Shown in pieces: positions 22,320 through 34,500 of a stretch of DNA of 64,000 bases. Both the position numbers and the translations under genes were made by a program. The notes under the pieces were generated by a model that was not told the origin of the DNA, did no database searches, and was given only the letters and a program-made list of their open reading frames with translations. The stretch covers positions 1,498,501 to 1,562,500 of the forward strand of contig LR746269.1 in the NCBI GenBank assembly GCA_902729315.2, given 5' to 3'. Every line of letters begins with the position of its first letter. The stretch's first letter is position 1. Source of the stretch: Spirodela intermedia (lineage: Eukaryota > Streptophyta > Magnoliopsida > Alismatales > Araceae).

Positions 22320-22498
22320 TGGGCTGATTTGGGTCATCATACCCTTTTTGTTGGGCTAGATGGAGTAAGGCCCATTATAATTGGGCTCCAGAGAGACGGC
22401 TGTGAACCTCAACTGTGGAAGAGAGAGAGAGAGAGAGGGAGAGAGGTGATGCGTCACTGTGGGGCCCAAGCCCAACTGTCTTTAACCACAAGTGGGCT
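22320..22498. promoter_or_regulatory. Site II (TGGGCY) cluster upstream of the PPR gene
   Basis: Seven TGGGCT/TGGGCC words on either strand within 180 bp (22320, 22352, 22369, 22382, 22463, 22469, 22493), starting 73 bp upstream of the PPR start codon. Site II elements bind TCP factors and are known to be enriched in front of plant PPR, ribosomal and organelle-biogenesis genes. A (GA)n tract lies inside the cluster at 22421-22436. Confidence 0.5.
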
Positions 22499-23373
22499 CC
22501 ACAGTCCAGTTTGACGGCAGCGACGGTTGTTCTGAGGTCATCGAGGCTGTGAGCTGTTTTTATCCTCGTGGTGTAATAAATAAAACGATTTTTTTAAAAT
22601 AAAATATTAAATTGGGTTTTTTTAAATATGATCAATATTTTCTTAATTCCGACAGAATTAGACGTAAGTTTATAGAGAGCATGAGAAGGAATTGGTGGTT
22701 TACATGGGATTATATATTTTAAAATTAATTAAAAAATTATAAAAAACGTAAAAATATCTCAGATGGAGTAAAAAGATATATTTTGTCATTTTTTGGTCTC
22801 GGAAAAAAATAAATACCATTGAATATTCACCGCAAGCCCAAGGACAAGCAACAGCCAGGGTGGGCCCACTTAATGGGCTAAGCGGAACAAAAATATCCCT
22901 TCCAGCCCACTGGGAAGATCGCATGGTCGGGGGGGGGGCAATCGAGTCAGTCCGTCGATCATTCGCGGTCGTGGGGATCCAACGGTGGTGGGGGACCTGG
23001 CGCATGAGAGCGCCCTCGGGTGCAGGTCGCTGCTAGGGTGCGCCGAACCTCACGAGCGTCTCGACATCCCGATAAGGGGCCCCACGCGTCGCGGGTCAGT
23101 GATTGGACGGGACTCGCCCGCGGCCAAACGCCACTCGTCTCGTCGCCTTTTCGGATAAGGTGACGACAACGAGGCGATGGCCCGGACGATTCCTGACCCG
23201 ACTCAGTCGACTCGGATCGCCCGAGTCGGCCCCGGACGACTCGCCTACCCCCTTCCACGGCCATAAAACTCCCCCCCGCTCGTCTGAGACCACATACTTC
23301 GTTTCTCCTGATTCTTCTTTTTTTCTCTCTCTAGCTCTCTCTCTCTCTCTCTCCCTCTCTCTCTCTGTCTCCA
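22499..23373. other. Divergent promoter region of the PPR and TPT genes
   Basis: AT-rich left half; the right half is GC-rich with further TGGGCC (22861) and TGGGCT (22874) words. CATAAAAC at 23262, about 110 bp before the TPT start, is a plausible TATA variant, followed by a CT-rich leader (23325-23372) up to the start codon. No coding sequence seen. Confidence 0.45.
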
Positions 23374-24353
23374 ATGGCGGTGGGGGCGTTCTCCGGCGCG
23401 GTTGGGGGCGTCTCCGGGCTGCTCCGGTTGAGGAGGACGCCTAGGGAGGCGGCTCCTGTGGCGGCGGCGGCGAGATTGAATGGGTCGGTCGGGGAGGGGG
23501 GGAACCTCGTTTGGGGCAGGCAGCTCCGGCCAGGGCTCCTGCTCGAGAGCGCTCCGGTGGCGGCGGTGCCGTGTAGCATGACGGCGCCGGCCAGAAGGCG
23601 GCTGCTCCTGCCGGTAGCCTCTGCTGCGTCTTCTCCTGCGGAAGGGGGCGACTCCGCCGGGTGAGGTCCGTTTCCTCCGTTCCGACTATGTCGCCGGAAC
23701 TGAGTCCGTCGCGTCAAATGCCTATTCTTCCCCGTGATCCCTGACTATTTTCTTACTGCTCCTCGACGTTTTCTGCAATTCGGGACGCGCAGGGAAGGTG
23801 AGGTTGCTGCTGTGGGTTTTCTGCAGAAATACCCCGCGCTTGTCACTGGATTCTTCTTCTTCATGTGGTAAGATTAATCACACGGAATTGGAATTGGTGC
23901 GGTTGTTCCTCGTTTCATCTTCTGCGGGAATCTTCTCCTCTGAATCCCCCGTGTTTTCGTCGTCGCCGCAGGTACTTCCTGAACGTGATCTTCAACATCC
24001 TCAACAAAAAGATCTACAACTACTTCCCCTATCCATAGTAAGTGACCCAGCATGAGTCCTTGGCGTTGACTTTCTTCTTTTGCTCATATGATTATTATCA
24101 ATGGCCTCATGTTCCCCCCTGCCCGACGCAGCTTCGTCTCGGTTGTGCATCTGGCGGTGGGTGTGGTCTACTGCTTGATCAGCTGGGGTGTGGGTCTCCC
24201 CAAGCGCGCTGTAGGTGTCATCTATATTTTTTTAGTCTTGCATTAACCTCCGTAGAACCCTGAACATGAAGCAGAATCTCCTAAAGTCTACAGGCCACGA
24301 TATTACAGAGCTTCAAGTCTCTCAAGTTTCAATTTCACCCTTAGCGTAGAGAG

Positions 24354-24395
<42 letters not shown>

Positions 24396-26558
24396 TTGCT
24401 AAATTCTCTAAATTTCTGGAAGGATGGTAGCAATAATTCCGCTGGAAATTACAATTACCGGGAAGGATGGGCAAAATGAAGGGCTTCATTTAATCACTTT
24501 CGCGAATATTATACATCTGGATACGATTATCGTGCATCAATACATGCTTTTGGGTAAAATCACGATAATCGTTCAAGGACTGATGATTGTATACACTTTA
24601 GTCAGTATTATACCCGTCCGACTTTTGATTTATGCGATTTCATGTTTTCATTCCTTTTTTGTGTACACAACCCTTAATTTTGCATGAACGAGGGCGCTGA
24701 CTGGAGTCGACTTGTCTCTTTGTAGCCCATCGACTCGAATCTCTTGAAGCTACTCATCCCTGTCTCTGTCTGCCATGCCCTGGGACATGTGACCAGCAAT
24801 GTTTCTTTTGCTGCTGTCGCAGTCTCCTTCACGCACACCATCAAAGGTACCCTTCTATCTCCACTGTGCTCGGTTCATTATAAAGCTGGCATCTTTTTCT
24901 CTGGTCAATGGGGAAAGATCATCCTCTGCCTGGATCTCGATCTGACAATGGCTGATCTGTGCCAGCTCTGGAGCCCTTCTTCAATGCGGCGGCCTCTCAA
25001 TTCATCCTCGGGCAGCAGCTGCCTCTCTCGCTCTGGCTCTCCCTGGCGCCAGTTGTTCTCGGTAATGTCTTCACTCTTCTCTGGGCTTGTGACGAACCAC
25101 AGCCACGCCAAGTACTTGACTAGAAAGAGATCCTCTGTGTTTGGACGTTCATCCTCTTCGCCTGTGACTTCTATCTCCACTGTGCTCGGTTCATTATAAA
25201 GCCTCTTTTTCTCTGAATGGGGAAAGATATTCTGCCTGGATCTCGATCTGATGATCTGGCAGCTCTGGAGCCCTTCTTCAATGTCTCAATTCATGGCAGC
25301 AGCTCCTCTTAGTTGTTCCGGTAATGCTATCCTCTGGGCACGAACCACAGCCACGCCAAGTACTTGACTAGAAAGAGATCCTCTGTGTTTGGACGTTCAT
25401 CCTCTTCGCCTGTGACTGACCTGATTATTCCATGATGGCATCCCTTACCGAGCATCCTTCAACTGGCTGGGCTTCATTAGCGCCATGATCTCCACATATC
25501 CTTCACTTACAGGAGTATCTATTCTAAGAAAGCCATGGTCTGCCCATCTCCGTCCCTTCCTCTTCCAATCTCCCCCTTCCTCTTCCAGCCTTTAAAACCT
25601 GTTGCTCTTACCTTTTTTCAGACAGACATGGACAGCACCAACGTCTACGCATACATTTCCATAATTGCTCTGATTGTTTGTCTCCCCCCTGCTATCATTG
25701 TGAGTAAACCTTCCGAATATAATGAATTCCACGCACTTTGAGGTTCATTTTTTGTTAATTTTTAGATGCTGTAGTGGCTAGTTCTTGCATTGGAATCCGA
25801 ATCTTGTGAGCTTATTGAGGCATCTCGTCGATGACTGTGGTTCTGAGATCGTCTCTCCTTGAATCCTCAGGTGGAAGGTCCCCAATTGCTTCAGCATGGT
25901 TTCAAAGATGCCATTGGCAAAGTGGGTCTGACCAAATTTGTAAGCGACCTGTTCTGGGTCGGGATGTTCTACCACCTCTACAACCAGGTATTTATAGAAA
26001 CTTTATCCGATGTGAAATCCCACCTCCCCCTTCACTTGCTATCCAGCAAGATGACGACTTTATGACGTGGGCAACCCTGCATACAGAAAATTAGAGTGTT
26101 CCAAACTTATGAACTAACAAAGTTCCCATGGTTCATCAGATCGCGACCAACACCCTGGAGAGAGTAGCTCCGCTCACTCATGCTGTTGGGAACGTCTTGA
26201 AGCGTGTGTTTGTGATCGGGTTCTCGATCATAGTCTTCGGTATGCATTTGGTTCAAACTCTGCCCTTTGATCAGCATCGAGATAGCTATCACCCCTTTTG
26301 ACTTCTTCAATCATTGCCCCTTTGGTCCTTCTGCAGGCAATAGAATCTCCACACAAACAGGCATCGGGACCGCCGTTGCCATTGCTGGTGTTGCCATGTA
26401 CTCCTTCATAAAGGCCCAGATCGAGGAAGAGAAACGGGTGAGTGCTTTCCTTCCCGTTTGATCTTATCCTCGTTGTTTAGCATCTGCCATGGCCGTTCTA
26501 AGACGGGCTCCTCCCCCGCTCCCTCCTCCCCTGCTTGCAGAAAGGAAAGACCGCATGA
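23374..26558 (+). CDS. TPT: Triose-phosphate/phosphate translocator, chloroplastic; frame damaged in exon 7
   Basis: Inner-envelope antiporter exporting triose phosphate and 3-phosphoglycerate from the chloroplast in exchange for phosphate. Exons: 23374-23660 (transit peptide, about 95 residues), 23793-23867, 23972-24037, 24132-24210, 24726-24846, 24966-25061, about 25430-25537 (damaged), 25622-25699, 25871-25987, 26140-26239, 26337-26437, 26541-26558. The membrane domain reads [58 protein letters not shown] and [14 protein letters not shown], whose lysine/arginine pair binds phosphate in TPT structures; it ends KRKGKTA. With an undamaged exon 7 the product would be about 416 residues. Exon 7 lacks a clear acceptor and carries two 1-base losses (near 25450-25456 and 25492-25495); just upstream an exon-6-containing block is duplicated. 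I regard the gene as functional in the plant and this copy as probably a local sequence error. Confidence 0.88.
24356..24390. repeat. (GA)n microsatellite in TPT intron 4
   Basis: About 35 bp of GA repeat inside the intron between exons 4 and 5, ending at ATGGAG. No effect on the reading frame. Confidence 0.85.
24852..25416 (+). repeat. Tandem duplication of TPT exon 6 region; second copy full of small deletions
   Basis: The stretch 24852-25167 (316 bp: end of intron 5, exon 6, start of intron 6) is repeated at 25168-25416 (249 bp). Copy 2 follows copy 1 in order but lacks about 67 bases in many small pieces, with few substitutions. In copy 2 exon 6 has no open frame and its acceptor context is lost. 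The same deletion-rich texture continues into exon 7 up to about 25495. Confidence 0.9.
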
Positions 26559-27723
26559 GGAAGAAGATTAGGGTTCGAGGGTCAACGGATGCGGGCACCG
26601 CTGTCATCTAAACCACTGGTTTCTGCTTTTTTCTATTTTAATATCTGGGTCTGTTTGATTCCTGTCTATTTGGCGTCTGAACATTGCCGATCTTCACTGT
26701 GGGTTCATGAAGATGCTTCCATTGGAGAGACGATGAGAGTCCGGTGTAAAAAATAAGGAGAGAAACTAGAAAAAAAGATGAACTTGGTGGCTTCTTCTAT
26801 CATCATCCCCCTCTTTCTCCTCTCTCTCTCTCTCTCTCTCTATGGTGGTCTGTTCATAGTTGCAGGGAAGTCCTCTCTCATGAGAGATGACAGACAAGAC
26901 CGTGGTTCAATGTTTGTAATTATTTTCCTATATTAGGGCCCTAGTTAGTTGAATCATTTGGGTTAAATACATTCTTAATTAATTAATTAATTAATTAATA
27001 TTTTTTAATTGACCTCAACAGTCTACGAGTTGACCCGCTGGTGGTGCTGACAGTTGTACCCAGACGGCTAGTGTAGACCTCGTCGAGTAAAATCTTCTTC
27101 GACTTGCCACGTGGCATGGACCCGTGCTGTTACCAGAGAGAGCTGATGCGCACATCTGTGATCCAAGGACCGAGAGAAGCTGATCGGGTCAGAAGCGAAC
27201 AGCGACAAGGGGTTCAAAAATGAAGGGGGAAATGGCTACATTTATCTTTATGAGGATATATATTCTAAGACTTTCTTCCTCAGCGCCTTCTCGAGCGATC
27301 AGAACCGTCGGATCAGGATCCAGCGGTCTCCAGCGGGATCAGCCGCCAGCCTCTTTAGAAAGCCTCTCCCGCGGCTGGCATCGACAACCACTCCCCGGGT
27401 TGACTTTGGGATATCGTAGGAGCAGATCTAAATTAAAATGATATTATAATATTTTTTTATAAATATTAATTGTTCAGAAAAGTAATATACAATGGGGGGT
27501 GTCAACGGCCTACCAGGCTCGTAGAGGATATGTACGGCAAGGGCTCCGAGGGTACCAATAAATATAGTTAAGTTATGAGTCTTTTTTAAAATATTAAAAC
27601 AATAGGAGGAAGTTACTACAAATAACGTGAGAAAAGAGGGACAGCGTGGAGCGGGAAACGCATCTCACGTTATTCTCTTTCGTACCCCCCAAAACGACGA
27701 GAAAGCTGAGAGGATGAGAGAGA

Positions 27724-27760
<37 letters not shown>

Positions 27761-28540
27761 CGCTATACCGATCTGTGGGGGCGTCTATCGGCCAGTAGCC
27801 CACACCGCCCGGTCTTAGAATTTATGCTGGGTTTTCTTGGGAAATTCAAATAAAAACATTTGCGCATTTCATCCGGTACTTTTTTCTCAAGGAAAAGGAA
27901 GGGAGAGAGAGAGAGAGAGAGGAATAGAGAGAGAATAGATAGATAGAGAGAGAGAATATGGAAGCGATCTGCTGTGTTGATTTCTCTCCTAGTAATCAAA
28001 AATCCAATCACCGCCTTCTCCCCTTTTTATTTATTTTTCTTCGCAGGATCGTCGTCCCTTTCAGGGCACGCGCATCCCTCCCTGGTCTTCCCGGACCAAC
28101 CGCGGCATCCGTCCGTATCTCTCCTTCCTCCTCGCCATATTCATCTTCTTCATCTTCATCATCTTCATCTTCGTCACCATCGCCGTCCTCGTCTTCGTCA
28201 TCTTTCCCGCGCGGCGGCGGCGGCCCTGGTGGTGGTTTTCCTGTTCTTATCGGTGCTGTTGATGCCATCGCGGTTGTTCTACACGCCTGCCCGATCTCGT
28301 CGCAGATCTGGAATCGACGCGGGGTGCCCTTTTTCACCTATTTTCTTCTTTTGTAGTTTATCGCCGCTCGCGGGAGAGACCGCCAATTCTTCCGTTCCCT
28401 TTTCTGCACACGGAGACATAAATAAGCGAGATGGGAGGCAGAGAGGGGTAATGACCCCGCGGGCTCCTTTTCGGACCCTTTCTTGCAGCTCATCTAGGGT
28501 TTGTTTTGGCGCGGCCGAGGGAATCTGAGGTTTTCGTGCG
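26559..28540. other. Spacer between TPT and RLT, including the RLT leader
   Basis: Holds the TPT 3' untranslated region, a (TC)n tract at 26820-26841, a TTAA-based tetranucleotide repeat at 26974-26998, GA tracts at 27729-27754 and 27904-27921, and from about 27960 the probable RLT 5' leader. A TTC/ATC-rich stretch at 28135-28205 lies in that leader. No separate gene recognised. Confidence 0.5.
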
Positions 28541-31500
28541 ATGGAGGCCGCCGAAGGGGAGAGCACCAAGTCTCCCGAGGGAGGGGAGAAGCGCCCCAAA
28601 CGGAAGATGAAGACCGCGTACCAATTGGAGCTCTTGGAGAAGACCTATGCAGGTCCGGGGAACTGTTTTTATCTCTCTCGGTTTGTCGATCTTTTTTGGC
28701 GACGTGTTCTGCGGATTTTGGTCTGTTCCCGGATCCTGATTGATTTTCTGTGGTCGATGTGGATGATCTGTTTCCCGATGGCCAGTTTCGACGTATCCCT
28801 CCGAGTCGCTGCGGGCAGAGCTGTCCGTGAAGCTCGGGCTCTCGGATCGGCAGCTGCAGATGTGGTTCTGCCACCGGCGACTGAAGGACCGGAAGGCAAA
28901 TGAGATGGCGGTGACAGCGTCAGGGTTGAGTCCACTTGCAGAGCCACGGAAGGCGGTGGCGAGAATGGCGTCTCCAGCTCTGGCGAGGATAGAGGCAGAT
29001 ATGCACAGTGTTAAAAGGTACTATGACGCCATGCATCCGCCGTTGCCACCGCCGCAGACCATGCTAGAGGTGCAGGCTGTTTCATTTGTGGAGTCCCAGC
29101 TTGGGGAGAGGATAAGGGAGGATGGGCCGATCCTTGGTATGGAATTTGATCCATTGCCTCCGGGGGCATTTGGTGCACCTATAGGTATGATAATCTTGGA
29201 ATTGCTCTTTTGATTTTTCTTTTTAAATAAAAAAAGAGTCTTATGGAAGGCATTTTCAATGTGTTCTCTGTGGTGTTGTGTCTTTTATGGGAATATTTTT
29301 CATGATTTTATCTTCATGATTCGTATATTTTGTAGCTCAAATGCTACATGCCCTCGCTACCATGATCATGTGGATCGAGCTAAACTGCCAACCCATTTTC
29401 TTTGGTTGGGTTTTAGTGCTTTACAACAGTCATCTTGTGTAGTGAAATGGCATTGGATACGCTCTTTGTAAACCTTCCATATTTTCTAGATTGATTGAGG
29501 AAATTTTTCGTGCTTTGCTCTACCTAATTTCTGATCGTTAGAGGCTGACAGGCTGAAAATTGATCTTATGATGTGTCATTGATCTTCTTTTCAAGGGCGA
29601 ACGGTTTGTGAGAACAAAGAATGTTGTGAAACTGTCCAGTTACTATCGCTATTTAGAAGTGATTACAAAGTTTCTTGCCAAGTCAACCAGATGATAATAC
29701 CTATGATATATTTCCTGACTGCCACGTTCTTCTAGTTTTGCTCAATGTGTGTGCATTTAAGTCTTATTGGTTATTTTGCTATTATTACTTTTTCCGGTTA
29801 GTTGCTAACCATATGTATCACCATTTTCCTAAGGTTGCTATTTTGATTTGGACCAGATGGATGCTTCCCTTTGAATGTGCGATTTCTACTTTTCTAGGTT
29901 ATTGACTGTTATAAGTATATAGATGGTTCACCTTTGCAGTGGCAAATGCTCGATCCTTGTATTTTGGATGAAGAATAATGTCCATTTTCCATTGACGTCC
30001 TTGATGAGTGTTATATGTTTTTCTGTACGGTGTGATGCCTATGGTCGTGGTGCCTAATATATGAATCCATGCACCTGACGTTTAGATTTTATATTCTCAT
30101 TTATCTCATTGCTAATTATTATATGTTTTACACTGGAAAATTTAATGTATTTGGCAAACTTGAGCCGTCTGTTCGCCTCACGATTGAACGGAGATGTGAT
30201 ATTATGGTACCAGGTCTTGGTTCTTGCTAGCTAGGCTAATAGTTTTTTCAAAGAAAATGATCTGTTGAATATGTTTGACTTTATGAATGAGTATTGTTAT
30301 TAAAAAGTCCTATTTTTGTTGAGAACCTTTATCTGTTACTTGGAACCGTTTTCCTAGTGTGCTTTTATTTTTTGAAAATGAACTTTTTTATTGGCCCAGT
30401 AAGTCGTAGGTATAATTAAAATATTACATTTAGCCAATATTTGTTTTAGCAGATTCTTGTGTTCATCACAGCTGGAAAGAGTCCATCAATGTGACTGGCT
30501 TAGAGTCGATCAAGATTGTGACTAGCCTATCCTTGAAAATTTGCTTGTAGCTTTATTAGTCTTCTGTTCTTCTATTTAATTTATCCAATGTGAGGTTGTT
30601 TGTCTGAGTTCTCTCTGTGCAAAGTTTGATATCTTGACATTTACGGACAGTTTCATCACTACAAATTTCTGTTGTTTCTTGTGGCAGAAACGACAACAGG
30701 CCAACAAAAGCAGCTGGTGCGGCCTTATGATGGGAAACTATTTGAAAGACATGACTCTAAGTCCATTAAGGTTAGTATTTTAACCACGAGGAAAATGAAT
30801 TTCTTTCGTGATATTTTTCGTATCCTTATAAATTATGCTGTTTTTTTTCCTGTTTTATCTTATAAGTCGGTTTTCAGGTGACAAAAGCAATTGTTACATC
30901 TGCCTTTTGCCATTTCATCTGTGACACTATTTTTGATTGCAGACTGCGTCATTTTTGCCCAATGTGGAACACTGCTTCATACCAAGTTCATCTAGTCATT
31001 CTGGTGGTAAGCGAAAGACAGCATGTAGCGGCTCTCTTGTAGTTCATTCTCAAGGAGCTGGACCCAGAGCGCTTCAAGAATATCAATTTCTTCCTGAGCA
31101 GCCTACTGCCCGAGCAGAGGCATATGAAAAGATTCCATCTTCTCATTTTTATGACTCACCAGTTGATAATATCAGTAGTAGGGTTTCACCACTATCAACA
31201 CCCGGACCATACCTTCATGGAAATGAGCATGCTACCCCAAACTATGCTTTTCAAGGTCAAACTTCAAGCGCTGGATTTCTGCCTCAACAAGGAAGGCAGC
31301 ATGCTTATAACTCGGGTTCAGAGTATGACGTTGTGGCTTCTTTTACAAAAACTAGCAGTGATTCTGTGTTTGGCTCTCTTCATAATGTTAGAATTGAGAG
31401 CCTATATTTGTCATCTGATAGGAGGATTATCCAAGAAGAGGATGCCACGCGGATCGACAGGAAGCGTAAGGTGGCTCTCTTTCTCTTTTTCTCTTGCTGT

Positions 31501-34500
31501 ATTTATTTATTTACATCTTATGTCAAAAGCTGTTCCATGTAAAATAAAGCGTTCGATGGAGCCTGATGTGCTACACACAGGGTGAAGAAGCGAGAATAGC
31601 AAAGGAAGTTGAAGCTCATGAGAAACGAATCCGACGAGAGCTTGAGAAACAAGACGTTCTTAGGCGGAAGGTGCCTTTGTAGCCATTTGCTTAGTTCATT
31701 TTTTTGTTCGTTGAATTCTAATTTAGTGCTCTGCTCTGTATAAAGAGGGAGGAACAAATGCGAAAGGAAATGGAAAGGCATGACCGTGAAAGAAGGAAGG
31801 AAGAGGAACGACTGATGCGTGAAAAACAACGTGAGGAAGAGAGATTTCAACGTGAGCAAAAACGTGAGAATGAAAGAAGAGAGAAATTCCTTCAGAAGGA
31901 AAATCGACGAGTATGCCTCCTTATTTCCCTGTTTACTGCCTGTACCGTTGGAAGAACAGTTGTACATCTTATGTGAACGGTATGGATGCTTTATGAAATT
32001 ATTTCAGGCTGAGAAAGTTAGGCGGAAAGAAGAATTGCGCAGAGAGAAGGAGGCGGCAAGAATTAAAGCTGCTCATGAGAGAGCTACTGCCCGTAGAATT
32101 GCTAGAGAATATATGGAACTTATAGAAGATGAACGTTTAGAGCTTATGGAATTGGCTGCGTCAAATAAAGGGCTATCCTCAATTATACTCCTCGACGGTG
32201 ATACCTTGGAGAACATGGATACATTCAGGGGTACATAGTTTCAGATTCACTTCTAGTGTTTTTTTTTAACTACCCCTCCTTTTTTTGTTTGGATTTTAAG
32301 AGGCCTCTAAAATATTGAGTAATGTATGTTTTATTCATTAGCTAAAGAATCTCTGGATCTCTTCTCGCTTTTTGAGACTATGGGGGACAACCCAATGGAA
32401 GATTTACTGCTTCACATAAGAGAAACCTAAGGAAATTTTGCTGTCATTCAAATTATTTTTTTCTTTTCTGTTGGTTGATTTATCCAGTAGTCTAAGCTGT
32501 TGCAAATCCAAAAGGAATTATCGAACTCAATCCATTATCCGCAATGTCACTGGTTTCTCTTTGGTTGTCAGTGTCATAAAATTGTTCGTTCACATCCAAT
32601 TCTTCATGTTCATTCTATACTGCCTATTTATCATTTTATAATTCTTATATACTGATACATTCCTTAAGAGCTGGTAGTTTCGGATCCATGAGGGCAACAA
32701 TCTTTGTTGCGATGAGAGCCTTGGTGCTCTCGGAGCACACCTTGGCTAGGAAAGGATTGGAGTTTAGTTTGTCTTGTTTTGTCAAAACCGTGTAGTATTT
32801 ACGGTCTTTAAGTAGTTTGAATTTTTAAATGATATGATATTTGAGGATTCCTTGTCTAATTTATGCCATTACTCTAATTTGAACTCCATACACTGGCTTC
32901 TTCTATGCTGGCTTATCTTTCTCTCTTGATGAGTATTTTCTGATATATAATATTTTTTCTTGGTTCAACAGACACGTTAAGCTCATTTCCTCCAACGTCA
33001 GTACGACAGCATTTTAGAAGACCTTTTGCTATTCAACCGTGGGCTGATTCGGAAGATAATATTGGGAACCTTCTCATGGTACACTTTGCCCTTTTGCATT
33101 GTACATGTAGGAAAAACAAAATAACAAAGTTATGAATTAATGGATGAGATGGATGATCCGGTCAAAGTTTCCAAAGGAAGGTTGTGAAATATGTTGTAGA
33201 AAATTTTGTTTTGGAATTAAATTTAGGACGTTTGAATTGCGTCCTGGAAACAACTTTTGACCGAAAACAAACCCTCGTTTTGGCCAGATATGAAAGGTCA
33301 GAGAGAAAACTTATGGCATATTTATGATCCATTTGTGTTGTGTCCTCTGTTCATCCTTGTTTAATTGTCCTCTCCTCATTTCCTGTGTGGGGCTGGTTTT
33401 GGGGAAACCAAGAATTCTTTCCTCGTGTAACTTAGAATGTATTCCATTTGCCGGAGTTTCTTTGTTTTCGGTGACTCTTTGTATAATGAGCTTCTTCTTT
33501 TTGGCTTGACTTTCAGGTTTGGAGGTTTCTAATTACCTTCGCTGACGTTCTTGGACTGTGGCCATTTACACTCGACGAGTTTGTTCAAGCTCTTCATGAT
33601 TACGTAAGTTTATTGTGTGCACGTATTTAAACAGCGCTTTCATGTTATTTTCATGGAAAACTATACCAGTGGTGAATAGTTTAGTTGGGTTGCGTATGCA
33701 ACGTATTCACGTGCTTCTGCCTTTGAGAGCATGGAGCTGAGCCCACCCTTAGTGTGGTCTGATAATTCTGAACTTTGATTTAGCATTATGTCTCTTGATT
33801 TCACAGACAGGTTAAATATATTAGGCAGCTGACCTCTTGTTTCTGAGTTAATGTGATCTCGTCTAAAATGTTAGAATTTGCGTGATTGTGCACTGCTTTA
33901 TTTTTCATTCGTTTTACGTCTGTACCTTTCAGGACTCAAGATTGCTTGGAGAAATACACATTGCACTTCTCAAATCCATCATCAAAGACATTGAGGATGT
34001 CGCAAGGACCCCTGCTGTTTCACTGGGTGCCAATCAAAGTAGTGCTGCTAATCCTGTTGGCGGGCATCCACATATTGTTGAGGGGGTAAGCTATATTTTT
34101 ATGTCACCGCCGGTCATTTTTACGCGAATGTTTCCTGATTTCTTCTTGGTTAGGCTTATGCGTGGGGTTTTGATATACGAAGCTGGCAACTGCATCTCAG
34201 TCCATTGACATGGCCAGAAGTGCTGCGGCAGTTTGCTCTGTCTGCTGGCTTCGGGCCTCATTTAAAGAAAAGAAATGTTGAACGTGCATATTTTCGTGAT
34301 GACAATGAGGTATTCAATTTTTTCCCATATTTTCGCCAACTGAATTACTTCAACTTCTAATATTTATTTGAACAAAATTTGGTGCTCTAATACCGTTAAT
34401 CTTTTGCTGACGTCCTGTATCTTTCTCATAACTTAGACTTGCCTCTTTTCGTGTGGAAAATAATGAATTCCTTAGAACTACAGATTATTCGGAAAATGAT

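Noticed and set aside
28008..28337. Minus-strand open frame with a long Asp/Glu run opposite the RLT leader
   Set aside because: It is the complement of a TTC/ATC-rich repeat in the 5' leader and has no other domain.
32342..32430. Possible alternative terminal exon of RLT in intron 7, in frame after CATTAG
   Set aside because: It would end the protein before the DDT domain, 29 open codons can occur by chance, and the exon at 32972 continues the conserved sequence.
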